This document shows, one piece after another, positions 1 through 7,663 of a stretch of 14,387 bases of DNA. A program made the position numbers and the translations under genes. How positions within the stretch are numbered: position 1 is the first letter of the stretch; the number at the start of each line of letters is the position of its first letter. The notes below the pieces were generated by a model. It saw only the letters and a list, made by a program, of their open reading frames with translations. It ran no database searches and was not told the DNA's origin. Source of the stretch: an uncultured Bacilli bacterium (GTDB lineage Bacteria > Bacillota_I > Bacilli_A > RFN20 > CAG-631); contig CAKPXW010000035.1 of NCBI GenBank assembly GCA_934202505.1, forward strand, positions 1-14,387, read 5' to 3'.

Positions 1-389
1 TAAATGATTTAGAAAATGGAAAACTAAAGAAGTGGTTAGAGATAATAACTTCTAATAAACTTGAAGGGTTGAAAGGAGAAAATAAAAGTATGAATAAAGC
101 TATTGATATGATTGAAATAATGAATGGTGATAGAGCTTTTCTTGAAATTCTTGAAGCAGAAGATAAAAAAGAAAGGGACTATCAAGCCAATATGATTGCT
201 AGTAAAAGAAAAGGTATTTTACTAGGTAAAAGAGAAGGAAAAAGAGAAGGAAAAAGAGAAGGTAGAGAAGAAGGGCAAAATCAAAAAGCAATAGAAATAG
301 CAAGTAAAATGTTAGCTTCTAAAATGGACATCCAAGTTATTTCTTCTTTAACTGGTCTTTCTATTGAACAAATTAATAAATTAAAATAA
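1..389 (+). CDS. Rpn-family (PD-(D/E)XK nuclease/transposase-like) protein, C-terminal part
   Basis: The reading frame is already open at the window edge (first whole codon at position 3), so this is the 3' end of a longer gene whose start lies outside. The visible part is about 128 residues. It begins in a segment reading LENGKLKKWLEII, continues through a helical stretch (KAIDMIEIMNGDRAFLEILEAEDK), then a basic/acidic GKRE repeat run, and ends with a small helical tail (IQVISSLTGLSIEQINKLK). This tail organisation is typical of Rpn/PDDEXK transposase-family proteins, which are DNA endonucleases associated with RecA-independent recombination. The catalytic core would lie upstream and cannot be seen, so activity cannot be judged. 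An in-frame TTG at 69 and an ATG at 90 are unlikely to be the true start, because family-like sequence continues upstream of both. A hairpin terminator follows. Confidence 0.75.
   Translation, partial: NDLENGKLKKWLEIITSNKLEGLKGENKSMNKAIDMIEIMNGDRAFLEILEAEDKKERDYQANMIASKRKGILLGKREGKREGKREGREEGQNQKAIEIASKMLASKMDIQVISSLTGLSIEQINKLK
225..275 (+). repeat. 12-base tandem repeat encoding GKRE units
   Basis: Four consecutive 12-base units run from 225 to 272. Units two and three (237-248 and 249-260) are identical (ggaaaaagagaa); the first and last are variants. They encode GKRE-GKRE-GKRE-GREE, followed by a further Gly. The repeat lies in the charged linker of the Rpn-type protein. Because the unit is a multiple of three, slippage would change linker length without breaking the frame. 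Confidence 0.85.
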
Positions 390-415
390 TAATTTATACT
401 TATATTAATATTTAA

Positions 416-455
416 AAGGACAGTTCAATTTTTGATTTTTGATTGAACTGTCCTT
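416..455. terminator. Bidirectional intrinsic terminator between convergent genes
   Basis: A perfect 14-base-pair stem (416-429 with 442-455; arm AAGGACAGTTCAAT) encloses a 12-base T-rich loop. On the plus strand it is followed by an ATTTTAT tract, and on the minus strand by TTTTAAAT. It lies between the stop of the Rpn-type gene at 389 and the stop of the hydrogenase gene at 469, so it can end transcription from both sides. Confidence 0.85.
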
Positions 456-468
456 ATTTTATATTTAA

Positions 469-1911
469 TTATTCACTTTCTTTATCAAGGGCAAAGATAG
501 AAATAGAATCTAAAATAGTTTTTTCTTTAGCAAGTTTTCCATATTTGTCAACTTCAAACTTATCTTTTAATTCATGAGTTACACAACCAGGTCCACCAAT
601 ACAACCATTTACACATCCCATACCTTCTAAGAAATTAAAGTCAGCTGTACCATTTTTCATTTTTTGTAAAGCTGGAATACAATTTGCTACTCCATCAACT
701 TGTAAAGCTTTTAAGTCAAAATCAATATTTTGTTCTTTAAATGATTCTTTGACAGCATCTGCAACGCCACCACATCTTGCAAAACATCTTCCAAAATAAG
801 AAGCATTATCTAAAACACCTTCTGGAAGAGTAGAAGCATCTAAATCATAAGCAGCAATTAAAGCATTTAATTCTTCAAAAGTTAAGACATAATCAACATA
901 TGGTTTTACTTCATCTTTTCTAATTTCCATTTTCTTAGAAATACATGGACCAATGAAAACAATTTTAGCTTCAGGATGATCTTTTTTAATATATCTTGAA
1001 ATCATAGCCATTGGTGATAACGTTGTAGAAACATTATCTTTTAATTCAGGGAAGTATTTGTTAATTAAGGCTACAAAGGTAGGGCAACAACTAGTTGTTA
1101 ATTTTCCTGTCTTAACAAGTTCATTTCCTTCAATATAAGCAACCATATCAGCACCAAGAGCAGCTTCTACTACTGATTTAAAACCACATTTTTTGATTGC
1201 AGTAATAATTTGACCAATTGTTGCTGTTTTAAATTGAGCAGCTATTGATGGGGCAATTACTGCATATACTGGGTATTTACTAGAATTTTCACTCTTTTTA
1301 ATTTCATTTATTACATCGACAATCATTGATTTATCCATAATTGCACCAAATGGACATTGATATACACAATTACCACATTGAATACATTTATCATTATCAA
1401 TTTTTGCTGAAAAATCATCATTCATAGAAATAGCTTTTACTTTGCAAGATTGTTCACATGGACGTTGAATATTAGCAATTGCACTATATTGGCAAGCTTT
1501 TGCACACATTCCACAATTTACACAAAGTGATTTATCTATATAGGCAGAATGAGTTACCGAATCAAATTTTATTGCTTTTTTAAAACATGCTTTTTCACAG
1601 CGATGAGCAATACAGCCACGACAGCGATTAGTAACTTCATATCCACCAGTTGGACATTCATCACAAGCAATAGGAAGTACTTCTACAATATTAGGATTGT
1701 CTTTATTTCCCCCTAAAGCAAGTTTTATTCTTTCAAGCACAATAGCTCTTTCTTTATAAATACAACATCTCATTGTAGGCTTTGGTCCAGGGACAATTTC
1801 TTTAGCTATATCATTATAGTCTTCAAGCAAATTGCCAGCGATGGCACTTTTAGCTACACGTTTTAATACTTTAAATTTCAATTCTTGGACATTAGTATCA
1901 AACTTTTGCAT
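469..1911 (-). CDS. [FeFe] hydrogenase, group B-type, monomeric
   Basis: This 480-residue cytoplasmic protein is predicted to make or consume H2 using ferredoxin electrons. Three Fe-S binding stretches come first: C97, C100, C105, C109; C130, C133, C136, C140; and C176, C179, C182, C186, with an extra C152/C156 pair between the second and third. The H-cluster domain follows, with L1 TSCCPTF (273-279), L2 GPCISKKME (321-329) and L3 EGMGCVNGCIGGPG (429-442). Likely H-cluster ligands are C276, C323, C433 and C437, and C275 sits at the proton-relay position. The N-terminal stretch PGPKPTMRCCIYKERAI and the L2 variant GPC, in place of MPC, fit the group B family as I know it rather than group A. 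The start has an AGGGGG ribosome binding site that overlaps the TAG stop of the phosphatase gene upstream. It is the last gene of the operon. No maturation genes are present in the window. Confidence 0.88.
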   Translation of the reverse strand: MQKFDTNVQELKFKVLKRVAKSAIAGNLLEDYNDIAKEIVPGPKPTMRCCIYKERAIVLERIKLALGGNKDNPNIVEVLPIACDECPTGGYEVTNRCRGCIAHRCEKACFKKAIKFDSVTHSAYIDKSLCVNCGMCAKACQYSAIANIQRPCEQSCKVKAISMNDDFSAKIDNDKCIQCGNCVYQCPFGAIMDKSMIVDVINEIKKSENSSKYPVYAVIAPSIAAQFKTATIGQIITAIKKCGFKSVVEAALGADMVAYIEGNELVKTGKLTTSCCPTFVALINKYFPELKDNVSTTLSPMAMISRYIKKDHPEAKIVFIGPCISKKMEIRKDEVKPYVDYVLTFEELNALIAAYDLDASTLPEGVLDNASYFGRCFARCGGVADAVKESFKEQNIDFDLKALQVDGVANCIPALQKMKNGTADFNFLEGMGCVNGCIGGPGCVTHELKDKFEVDKYGKLAKEKTILDSISIFALDKESE

Positions 1912-1924
1912 TATTATTTTCCCC

Positions 1925-3103
1925 CTAAAAGTAGGTTATTGTAACCTTTTTTGACATTTTTTCTAGGTATTCTTTTAACTTATTAACCATTGATAATTTT
2001 ACATCAATAGCTATTTCATCTTCTTCTTGATGAGCACTATTAGCTGCACAACCAACAAAAATATTTATATCTGTTGATTCTTCAAATAGTATTCTTGCTA
2101 TTTGACTTGCACCATCTTCTTTGTAACACCAGTCAAAATAGTCACTATTTTTTTCTTCTAGTAAGTTTTTTGCATAGCTTAATACTTTTTTTAAAGTAAT
2201 AACTCCCTCACTTACTACATCTATTCCTTCAATTATGGATGTTGGAGGAATTTCTTTATCTAAATAAACTCCATCAAATATAATTTCTTTATCTAAACAT
2301 TTAGCAAATATTTTACTTGTTGTTCCTCCACAGACAATATGTTTTCCAGCTTTTGCCATAAATAGATGAACCATTTTATTATCATCATTTCTATTAGTTG
2401 GTGGACCTATAAATATATTAGACATTTGTCTTTTCCTAATTTTTATAGTAGCCACAGTGGCATCATCACCTGGTTTAAAATTATATAATCTTTCGACATG
2501 TTCAAGTAAAACTGTTGATAAAGACTTAGCTGAATAAGAATCTGGATTATATAAACTTGCCATATAATCTTCTACTTCTTCAATTGACCAGCCAAAATTT
2601 AATGAAGCACCAATTCCAGCATGAATAATTCCATCACTTAATAAAAACAAGGAATCACCTACTGAAAGTTGAAATTTTGCATGATATATTTTTTTATTAC
2701 TAATAACTTCTTCTTGATAATCAATTTTTCCTACTTTTTTCCCACTTATATAAAATGGTAAAGGATTGTCATAGTTATATATTTCTACATCTTCTGAATT
2801 AGAAATTTTTACGATAGAAAATGTTGAATAAGCAACATGTCTTTCTTTACAAATTGGCAATGTTTCAATGACGGCTTGAACGCATTCTTTTATAGAAATA
2901 TTATTTGCTATCATTGTAGATAGCATTTTACTAGTAAGTATCGATAAAATATTAGCTTTAACGCCACTTCCTAGACCATCAGATAATACAATGACTTTAG
3001 AGCCATCCATACTTTCTACAATTTGGACATTATCACCACATAATTCTTCCCCAAAATGATTAACTGATAAATAAGCAATTTCTGTAACTAAATTATTCAT
3101 CAT
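1925..3103 (-). CDS. SpoIIE-family (PP2C) serine phosphatase partnered with HydS
   Basis: This 392-residue soluble protein has a SpoIIE/PP2C phosphatase fold over about residues 1-225. The metal-binding acidic motifs are visible: GDN around D24, SDGLGSG with D42, LSDGI with D157, and GDDATV with D213/D214. Such enzymes remove phosphate from Ser/Thr, often on regulators such as anti-anti-sigma factors; no candidate substrate is encoded here. A further 165 residues (about 226-392) follow, including GPPTNRNDDNKMVHLFMAKAG and a Cys-containing FVGCAANSAHQEEDE stretch; I do not recognise this domain. The start ATGATGAATAA lies inside the end of hydS (11-base overlap), which implies translational coupling; the second ATG (3100) is an equally possible start. 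This phosphatase-next-to-sensory-hydrogenase pairing resembles the phosphatase-linked group C class. I infer that the hydrogenase-like protein controls the phosphatase. Confidence 0.82.
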   Translation of the reverse strand: MMNNLVTEIAYLSVNHFGEELCGDNVQIVESMDGSKVIVLSDGLGSGVKANILSILTSKMLSTMIANNISIKECVQAVIETLPICKERHVAYSTFSIVKISNSEDVEIYNYDNPLPFYISGKKVGKIDYQEEVISNKKIYHAKFQLSVGDSLFLLSDGIIHAGIGASLNFGWSIEEVEDYMASLYNPDSYSAKSLSTVLLEHVERLYNFKPGDDATVATIKIRKRQMSNIFIGPPTNRNDDNKMVHLFMAKAGKHIVCGGTTSKIFAKCLDKEIIFDGVYLDKEIPPTSIIEGIDVVSEGVITLKKVLSYAKNLLEEKNSDYFDWCYKEDGASQIARILFEESTDINIFVGCAANSAHQEEDEIAIDVKLSMVNKLKEYLEKMSKKVTITYF

Positions 3104-4772
3104 CGTGATCTATTGTCTCTTTCAACGAAAGTAATGCTATTTTTGTCTCGGCTGCTGATTCACCAAGTAAAGAGGCAATTTCTTGAACAGAACGCATATT
3201 CTTTTCAATTACTTCATTAGCAATCTTTAATGTCTTTTTAGCATTTTCATTACGCTTTTGCTTTTCAATTTCTTCATTTGTAATATCTTTAATAGATACG
3301 ATAATAATGTGGTATTTATCATCATAAGTTATAGCTTTTTCAATGTATTTATCATAACTTGATAAATATTCTTTTTTATATAAAGGAAATTTTTCTCCTC
3401 CTAATGCTTTAGCAAAATCTGTTGGATCTAAAATAGTTGAAACAGAGCTTTTAATAATATCATCAGGATTCGATATTCCAATTATTGAACATAGTTTTTT
3501 GTTTGCAAGTTGAATGTTTAAGTTTTCATCTAGTACTAGATAACCAACATTTGATTGGCTAACAATATTATTAGAAAATGATTGAGCTTTTTCCATTAAA
3601 TAAGGTAAACACATTTCTTTTGTGGCTCTTTTTAATAATACAGCTATAGCTTTTTTTCTACATGTTTCATAACCGCATGAACCACAATTTAATTCATTTT
3701 CTTTATTAGATTTTCCAATACTATCTAAAACACTTTGAATAGCACTTTCAGAAGGCGTTGCAAATTGTGTATTGTAGATTGGCATATAATTATGTTCAAT
3801 ATCCACATTTTCGTTTATGTCAAAATCTTCTTTGCCTGCAGCAGATACAATTTCAATATCTTTAGCAATGATTGAATCACTTTCTTTCATTAATGGTCCA
3901 TTTACACAAGAACCATGGCAAGAACTCATTTCAATAAAACAATTATGAATACGTCCTTCAATTACATCTTTTAAAACAGCTTCACATTCTTCTACGCCAT
4001 CAATAGCAAGATAAGTATACTTGCTACTTTTTTTAGCCATTGTTTTTAAAATTCCACCTGTAATTGGGAATAATCGAGCTTTAGATTTTTCCACTTTAAC
4101 TTTTTCTTTATTTAATTTTTCAATTACTATATCTTCTTGAATTAACATTTTATCTAATTCTTCGAAAGTTAAAACCGCATCGATATAATCGTGGAACTTA
4201 TCGCCTTCATCTTTTTTAGCAATACAAGGGCCTATGAAAACAACTTTAGCATTATCTATTCTTTCTTTAATATCTTTTCCATGGCTTACCATTGGTGAAT
4301 AGACATGTGCTAAATATTTTAAAGCTTCTTTATAATGTTTTTGAATTAATAAGTTTATAGAATGGCAACAAGAAGAAATAACAATATCTTCTTGTCCTTT
4401 TTCTAAAATTTTATCATATTGTTTTTTTACAATTGTTGCACCTACGGCAGTTTCTTCTACATCATAAAAGCCAAGTTTTAATAATGCTTCTTTTACATTA
4501 GCAAAACTTGTATGAAAATATGAAATAAAAGAAGGTGCTAAAGAAACAATTACTTTTTGGTTAGTTAACATTTCTTTAACAACATGAATGTCATCTCTAA
4601 TTATTTTCAATTCTTGTGGACATACTAAATGACATTTTCCACATAAGATACATTCTTCTTGGATAATTTCGGCTTTATTATCTTTAAAAGAAATTGCTTT
4701 AATTGGGCAATGTCTAATGCATTTATAGCAGTTTTTACAATTGCTTGTCTTAGAGATTAAACAATAATCCAT
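3093..4772 (-). CDS. hydS: Sensory-type [FeFe] hydrogenase with Fe-S and PAS domains (HydS-like)
   Basis: This 559-residue protein is likely a H2 or redox sensor rather than a main catalytic hydrogenase. Domains in order: a two-[4Fe-4S] ferredoxin domain (C12, C15, C18, C22; C41, C44, C47, C51); a hydrogenase H-cluster domain (about 72-300) with altered loops L1 SSCCHSI (133-139), L2 GPCIAKKDE (181-189) and L3 EMSSCHGSCVNGP (281-293); a further four-Cys Fe-S domain (C363, C366, C371, C388); a PAS domain (about 395-500); and a helical tail with NEVIEKNMRSVQEIASLLGE. The H-cluster Cys ligands are kept (C136, C183, C285, C289), but L1 has His in place of the usual Pro and L3 lacks the usual Gly pair. 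There is no kinase or methyl-accepting domain, so output probably goes through the overlapping phosphatase gene. The start is preceded by AGGTGA, 5 bases upstream. Confidence 0.87.
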   Translation of the reverse strand: MDYCLISKTSNCKNCYKCIRHCPIKAISFKDNKAEIIQEECILCGKCHLVCPQELKIIRDDIHVVKEMLTNQKVIVSLAPSFISYFHTSFANVKEALLKLGFYDVEETAVGATIVKKQYDKILEKGQEDIVISSCCHSINLLIQKHYKEALKYLAHVYSPMVSHGKDIKERIDNAKVVFIGPCIAKKDEGDKFHDYIDAVLTFEELDKMLIQEDIVIEKLNKEKVKVEKSKARLFPITGGILKTMAKKSSKYTYLAIDGVEECEAVLKDVIEGRIHNCFIEMSSCHGSCVNGPLMKESDSIIAKDIEIVSAAGKEDFDINENVDIEHNYMPIYNTQFATPSESAIQSVLDSIGKSNKENELNCGSCGYETCRKKAIAVLLKRATKEMCLPYLMEKAQSFSNNIVSQSNVGYLVLDENLNIQLANKKLCSIIGISNPDDIIKSSVSTILDPTDFAKALGGEKFPLYKKEYLSSYDKYIEKAITYDDKYHIIIVSIKDITNEEIEKQKRNENAKKTLKIANEVIEKNMRSVQEIASLLGESAAETKIALLSLKETIDHDDE

Positions 4773-4780
4773 TCTATCAC

Positions 4781-5023
4781 CTATTTCTTTAATACATATT
4801 TTTGGAATACTTCGTTGAAGTTTTCTTTTGTTACCCCTGTAATTATTTCATTGTCAACTTTAATAGTAACTCCAGAAGAGGCACACTTTCCTAAACAGAA
4901 AGTGCCTCTTAAAGTTACAGTGTCTTCTAAATTATTATCTTTAACAGCAGCTTTGAATAGATTTATCACATCATAACTGCCTTTTAAATGGCATGAGCTA
5001 CCAACGCAAATTAGTACTTCCAT
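4781..5023 (-). CDS. Thioredoxin-fold [2Fe-2S] ferredoxin (NuoE/HydC C-terminal-like)
   Basis: This 80-residue protein has the four-Cys pattern of the thioredoxin-like [2Fe-2S] ferredoxins: C6 and C11 (CVGSSC) and C43 and C47 (CLGKC). It corresponds to the cluster-binding half of NuoE or of the small subunit of trimeric hydrogenases, without the usual N-terminal helical domain. Its ATG overlaps the adhE stop in TAATG, so it is translated by coupling, and it is followed 8 bases later by hydS. It probably transfers electrons to one of the hydrogenase-type proteins, or between the sensor and the redox pool. The usual NADH-binding flavoprotein partner (NuoF/HydB-like) is absent from the window. 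The role is inferred from fold and neighbours. Confidence 0.85.
   Translation of the reverse strand: MEVLICVGSSCHLKGSYDVINLFKAAVKDNNLEDTVTLRGTFCLGKCASSGVTIKVDNEIITGVTKENFNEVFQKYVLKK
4876..4910 (-). other. Strong hairpin inside the ferredoxin coding sequence
   Basis: An inverted repeat pairs 4876-4884 with 4902-4910 (AAGAGGCAC/GTGCCTCTT, 9 pairs) and continues, after a two-base bulge, with TTTC/GAAA (4887-4890 with 4898-4901) around a 7-base loop. It encodes the second Cys motif of the ferredoxin. No T tract follows on the minus strand, so it is not an ordinary terminator. It could affect message stability or the relative expression of the genes downstream, or simply follow from the codons used. 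Confidence 0.55.
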
Positions 5024-7641
5024 TATTCTTTACCATAATATGCTCTTGTAAGAATATCTTTCATATCTTCAACTAGAGGAACTCTAGGGTTGCATGGTGA
5101 ACATTGATCTTCATATGCAAGATATGCAACACGGTCGATATGTTTGAAGAAGTTATCCTCTTCAATGCCTGTATCTTTAAATGCTACTGGTAAATTGATC
5201 TCCTTTGCAAGGTCAGTTACAGCTTTTGCAAGAGCTGCTACTGCAAGTTCTGGAGTTGAATGTTCAAGACCTAATAACTTAGCAATATCTTGGTATTTCT
5301 TATCAGCGCAATAATGATTATATTTTGGCCATACAGATAATTTTGTTGGAACTTGTCCATTATATTTAATTACATATGGTAATAAAATTGAACAAGCAAG
5401 ACCATGAACTGTATGGAATTCTGCACCAATTTTATGAGCCATTGAGTGAGTCATACCTAAGAAAGCATTAGCAAAGGCCATACCAGCAATTGTAGCTGCA
5501 TTATGGATTTTTTCTCTTGCTTCAAGATCATTTGCTCCGTTTTTAACTGCACGTGGTAAATATTCAAATACTAATTGAATTGCTTTTAAAGCAAGACCAT
5601 CAGTATAATCACTAGCCATTACACTTACATAAGCTTCGATAGCATGAGTTAATACATCCATACCAGTCATTGCAGTACTTCTTGGAGGAAGATGAGTTGT
5701 GAATTCTGGGTCAACAATAGCAATTGTTGGAGTTAATGAATAGTCAGTTAATGGATATTTTTTATTATTTTTCTTATCAGAAATAACAGCAAATGGAGTT
5801 ACTTCACTTCCTGTACCTGAAGTTGTTGGGATACAAATTAAGTGAGATTTCTTACCAAGTTCTGGATATTTGAAAGCTCTCTTTCTGATATCCATGAATT
5901 TTTGTTTTAAATCATCAAAATTAACTTCTGGATGTTCATAGAATAACCACATACCTTTAGCTGCATCCATTACTGATCCTCCACCTAAGGCAATAATTGA
6001 ATCTGGTTTAAATATTTCCATCATCTTAGTGCCTTTGATTACTGTTTCAATATCTGGATCGGGTTCAACATCACAGAATAATTGGATTGTTACTTTATTT
6101 CTTCTTTCATTTAATTGAGAAGTAATTTTATCTAAGAAACCAAATTCAACCATTGAACTATCAGTTACGATAAATACTCTTGATAAGTTTTTACATGATT
6201 TTAAATATTGAATTGAATTTCTTTCAAAATAAATTTTTGAAGGAACTTTAAACCATTGCATAGTATTTCTTCTTTTACCAACTTTCTTAATATTTAATAG
6301 ATTAATAGCACTAACGTTGTTACCAATTGAGTTATGACCATAACTACCACAACCTAATGTTAATGATGGAAGGAATGAGTTATAAACATTACCAATTCCA
6401 CCAAATGTTGATGGTGAGTTCCAAATAATTCTCATAGCTTTGCAATTTTCACCATAAGCATCAGCCATAGATTGTTCTTTACAGTGAATAGCAGCTGAGT
6501 GACCAAGTCCATTAAATGAAACCATTTCTTCAGCTCTCTTGAAACCTTCAACATCATCTTTTACTTTAAATACAGCTAGAACTGGAGATAGTTTTTCACG
6601 GCTAATTGGTTCTTTTGGACCAACTTCTTTACATTCTACTAAAATAATAGATGTATCTTCTGGAATATCAAATCCAGCTTGTTTTGCAATCCAATGTGCT
6701 GATTGGCCAACGATATTTGGATTTAATTTACCATTTTCTGCGCCTTCATCACCAGATGCAAAGCCAAACATATATCTTGATAGTTTTACTTTTTCTTCTT
6801 TATTTACAACATAAGCTTTAAATCTCTTGAATAATTTTAAAGATTCATCATAAATATCTTTATCAATAATTACAGCTTGTTCAGAAGCACAAATCATACC
6901 ATTATCAAATGATTTTGATAAAACAATATCATTTACTGCTTGTTCAACATTACATGATTTATTCATATATGCAGGAACATTACCAGCACCTACACCCATT
7001 GCAGGTTTTCCACAACTATATGCTGCACGAACCATGGCATTACCACCAGTAGCTAAGATTGATGATACACCTGGGTGATTCATTAAAGCAGTTGTTGCAT
7101 CCATACTTGGATGTTCAACCCATTGAATACAATTCTTTGGAGCACCAGCAGCTATGGCAGCATCACGCATAACGATAGCAGCTTGTTTTGAACATTGTTG
7201 AGCACTTGGATGGAATGCAAAGATAATTGGGTTTCTTGTTTTTAAAGAAATTAAACATTTGAAAATTACTGTTGAAGTTGGGTTAGTAACTGGAGTAATA
7301 CCAGCAAGTACGCCAATTGGATCAGCAATTTCAGTAATACCTGTTATTGGATCTTCACTAATAATTCCAACTGTTTTTAAATGTCTCATATTATTTTGAA
7401 CATATTCGCAAGCGAATAAGTTCTTTGTTGCTTTATCTTCAAATACACCACGTTTTGTTTCTTCAATTGCAGCTTTAGCAAGAGTACCATGATGATCAAG
7501 ACCAGCAACGCAACATTTAGCAACGATGTAGTCGATTTGTTCTTGGTCTAAAGTTAAAAATTCATCTAAAGCAACTAAGGCTTTTTTTACTAATGAATCA
7601 ACTTCTTCAAGAGCTTGTGTGTTTTGTTTTACTTCTTCCAT
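5023..7641 (-). CDS. adhE: Bifunctional aldehyde-alcohol dehydrogenase AdhE
   Basis: This 872-residue enzyme is of normal family length. It reduces acetyl-CoA to acetaldehyde and then to ethanol, using two NADH, and usually forms helical filaments (spirosomes) in the cytoplasm. The N-terminal aldehyde dehydrogenase half carries the catalytic Cys in FDNGMICASEQ (C251). The C-terminal iron-dependent alcohol dehydrogenase half starts near residue 460 and shows the nucleotide-binding GGGSVMDAAK (553-562), TTSGTGSEVTPF (606-617) and likely iron ligands D662, H666, H732 and H746, matching the spacing of E. coli D653/H657/H723/H737. The start has AAGGAGA upstream. It is the second gene of the operon, 22 bases after rex, and its stop overlaps the ferredoxin start. 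Both halves look intact, so it should be active. Regulation by Rex is expected from the context. Confidence 0.97.
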   Translation of the reverse strand: MEEVKQNTQALEEVDSLVKKALVALDEFLTLDQEQIDYIVAKCCVAGLDHHGTLAKAAIEETKRGVFEDKATKNLFACEYVQNNMRHLKTVGIISEDPITGITEIADPIGVLAGITPVTNPTSTVIFKCLISLKTRNPIIFAFHPSAQQCSKQAAIVMRDAAIAAGAPKNCIQWVEHPSMDATTALMNHPGVSSILATGGNAMVRAAYSCGKPAMGVGAGNVPAYMNKSCNVEQAVNDIVLSKSFDNGMICASEQAVIIDKDIYDESLKLFKRFKAYVVNKEEKVKLSRYMFGFASGDEGAENGKLNPNIVGQSAHWIAKQAGFDIPEDTSIILVECKEVGPKEPISREKLSPVLAVFKVKDDVEGFKRAEEMVSFNGLGHSAAIHCKEQSMADAYGENCKAMRIIWNSPSTFGGIGNVYNSFLPSLTLGCGSYGHNSIGNNVSAINLLNIKKVGKRRNTMQWFKVPSKIYFERNSIQYLKSCKNLSRVFIVTDSSMVEFGFLDKITSQLNERRNKVTIQLFCDVEPDPDIETVIKGTKMMEIFKPDSIIALGGGSVMDAAKGMWLFYEHPEVNFDDLKQKFMDIRKRAFKYPELGKKSHLICIPTTSGTGSEVTPFAVISDKKNNKKYPLTDYSLTPTIAIVDPEFTTHLPPRSTAMTGMDVLTHAIEAYVSVMASDYTDGLALKAIQLVFEYLPRAVKNGANDLEAREKIHNAATIAGMAFANAFLGMTHSMAHKIGAEFHTVHGLACSILLPYVIKYNGQVPTKLSVWPKYNHYCADKKYQDIAKLLGLEHSTPELAVAALAKAVTDLAKEINLPVAFKDTGIEEDNFFKHIDRVAYLAYEDQCSPCNPRVPLVEDMKDILTRAYYGKE

Positions 7642-7663
7642 AAATTATTTCTCCTTTAAATAA

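Noticed and set aside
69..389. TTG at 69 (or ATG at 90) as the start of the first gene
   Set aside because: The frame is open to the window edge and family-like sequence continues upstream, so this is the 3' part of a longer gene.
6539..6814. 91-codon open frame antisense to adhE
   Set aside because: It lies wholly within a well-supported gene, has no ribosome binding site or recognisable protein features, and follows the reading pattern of adhE.
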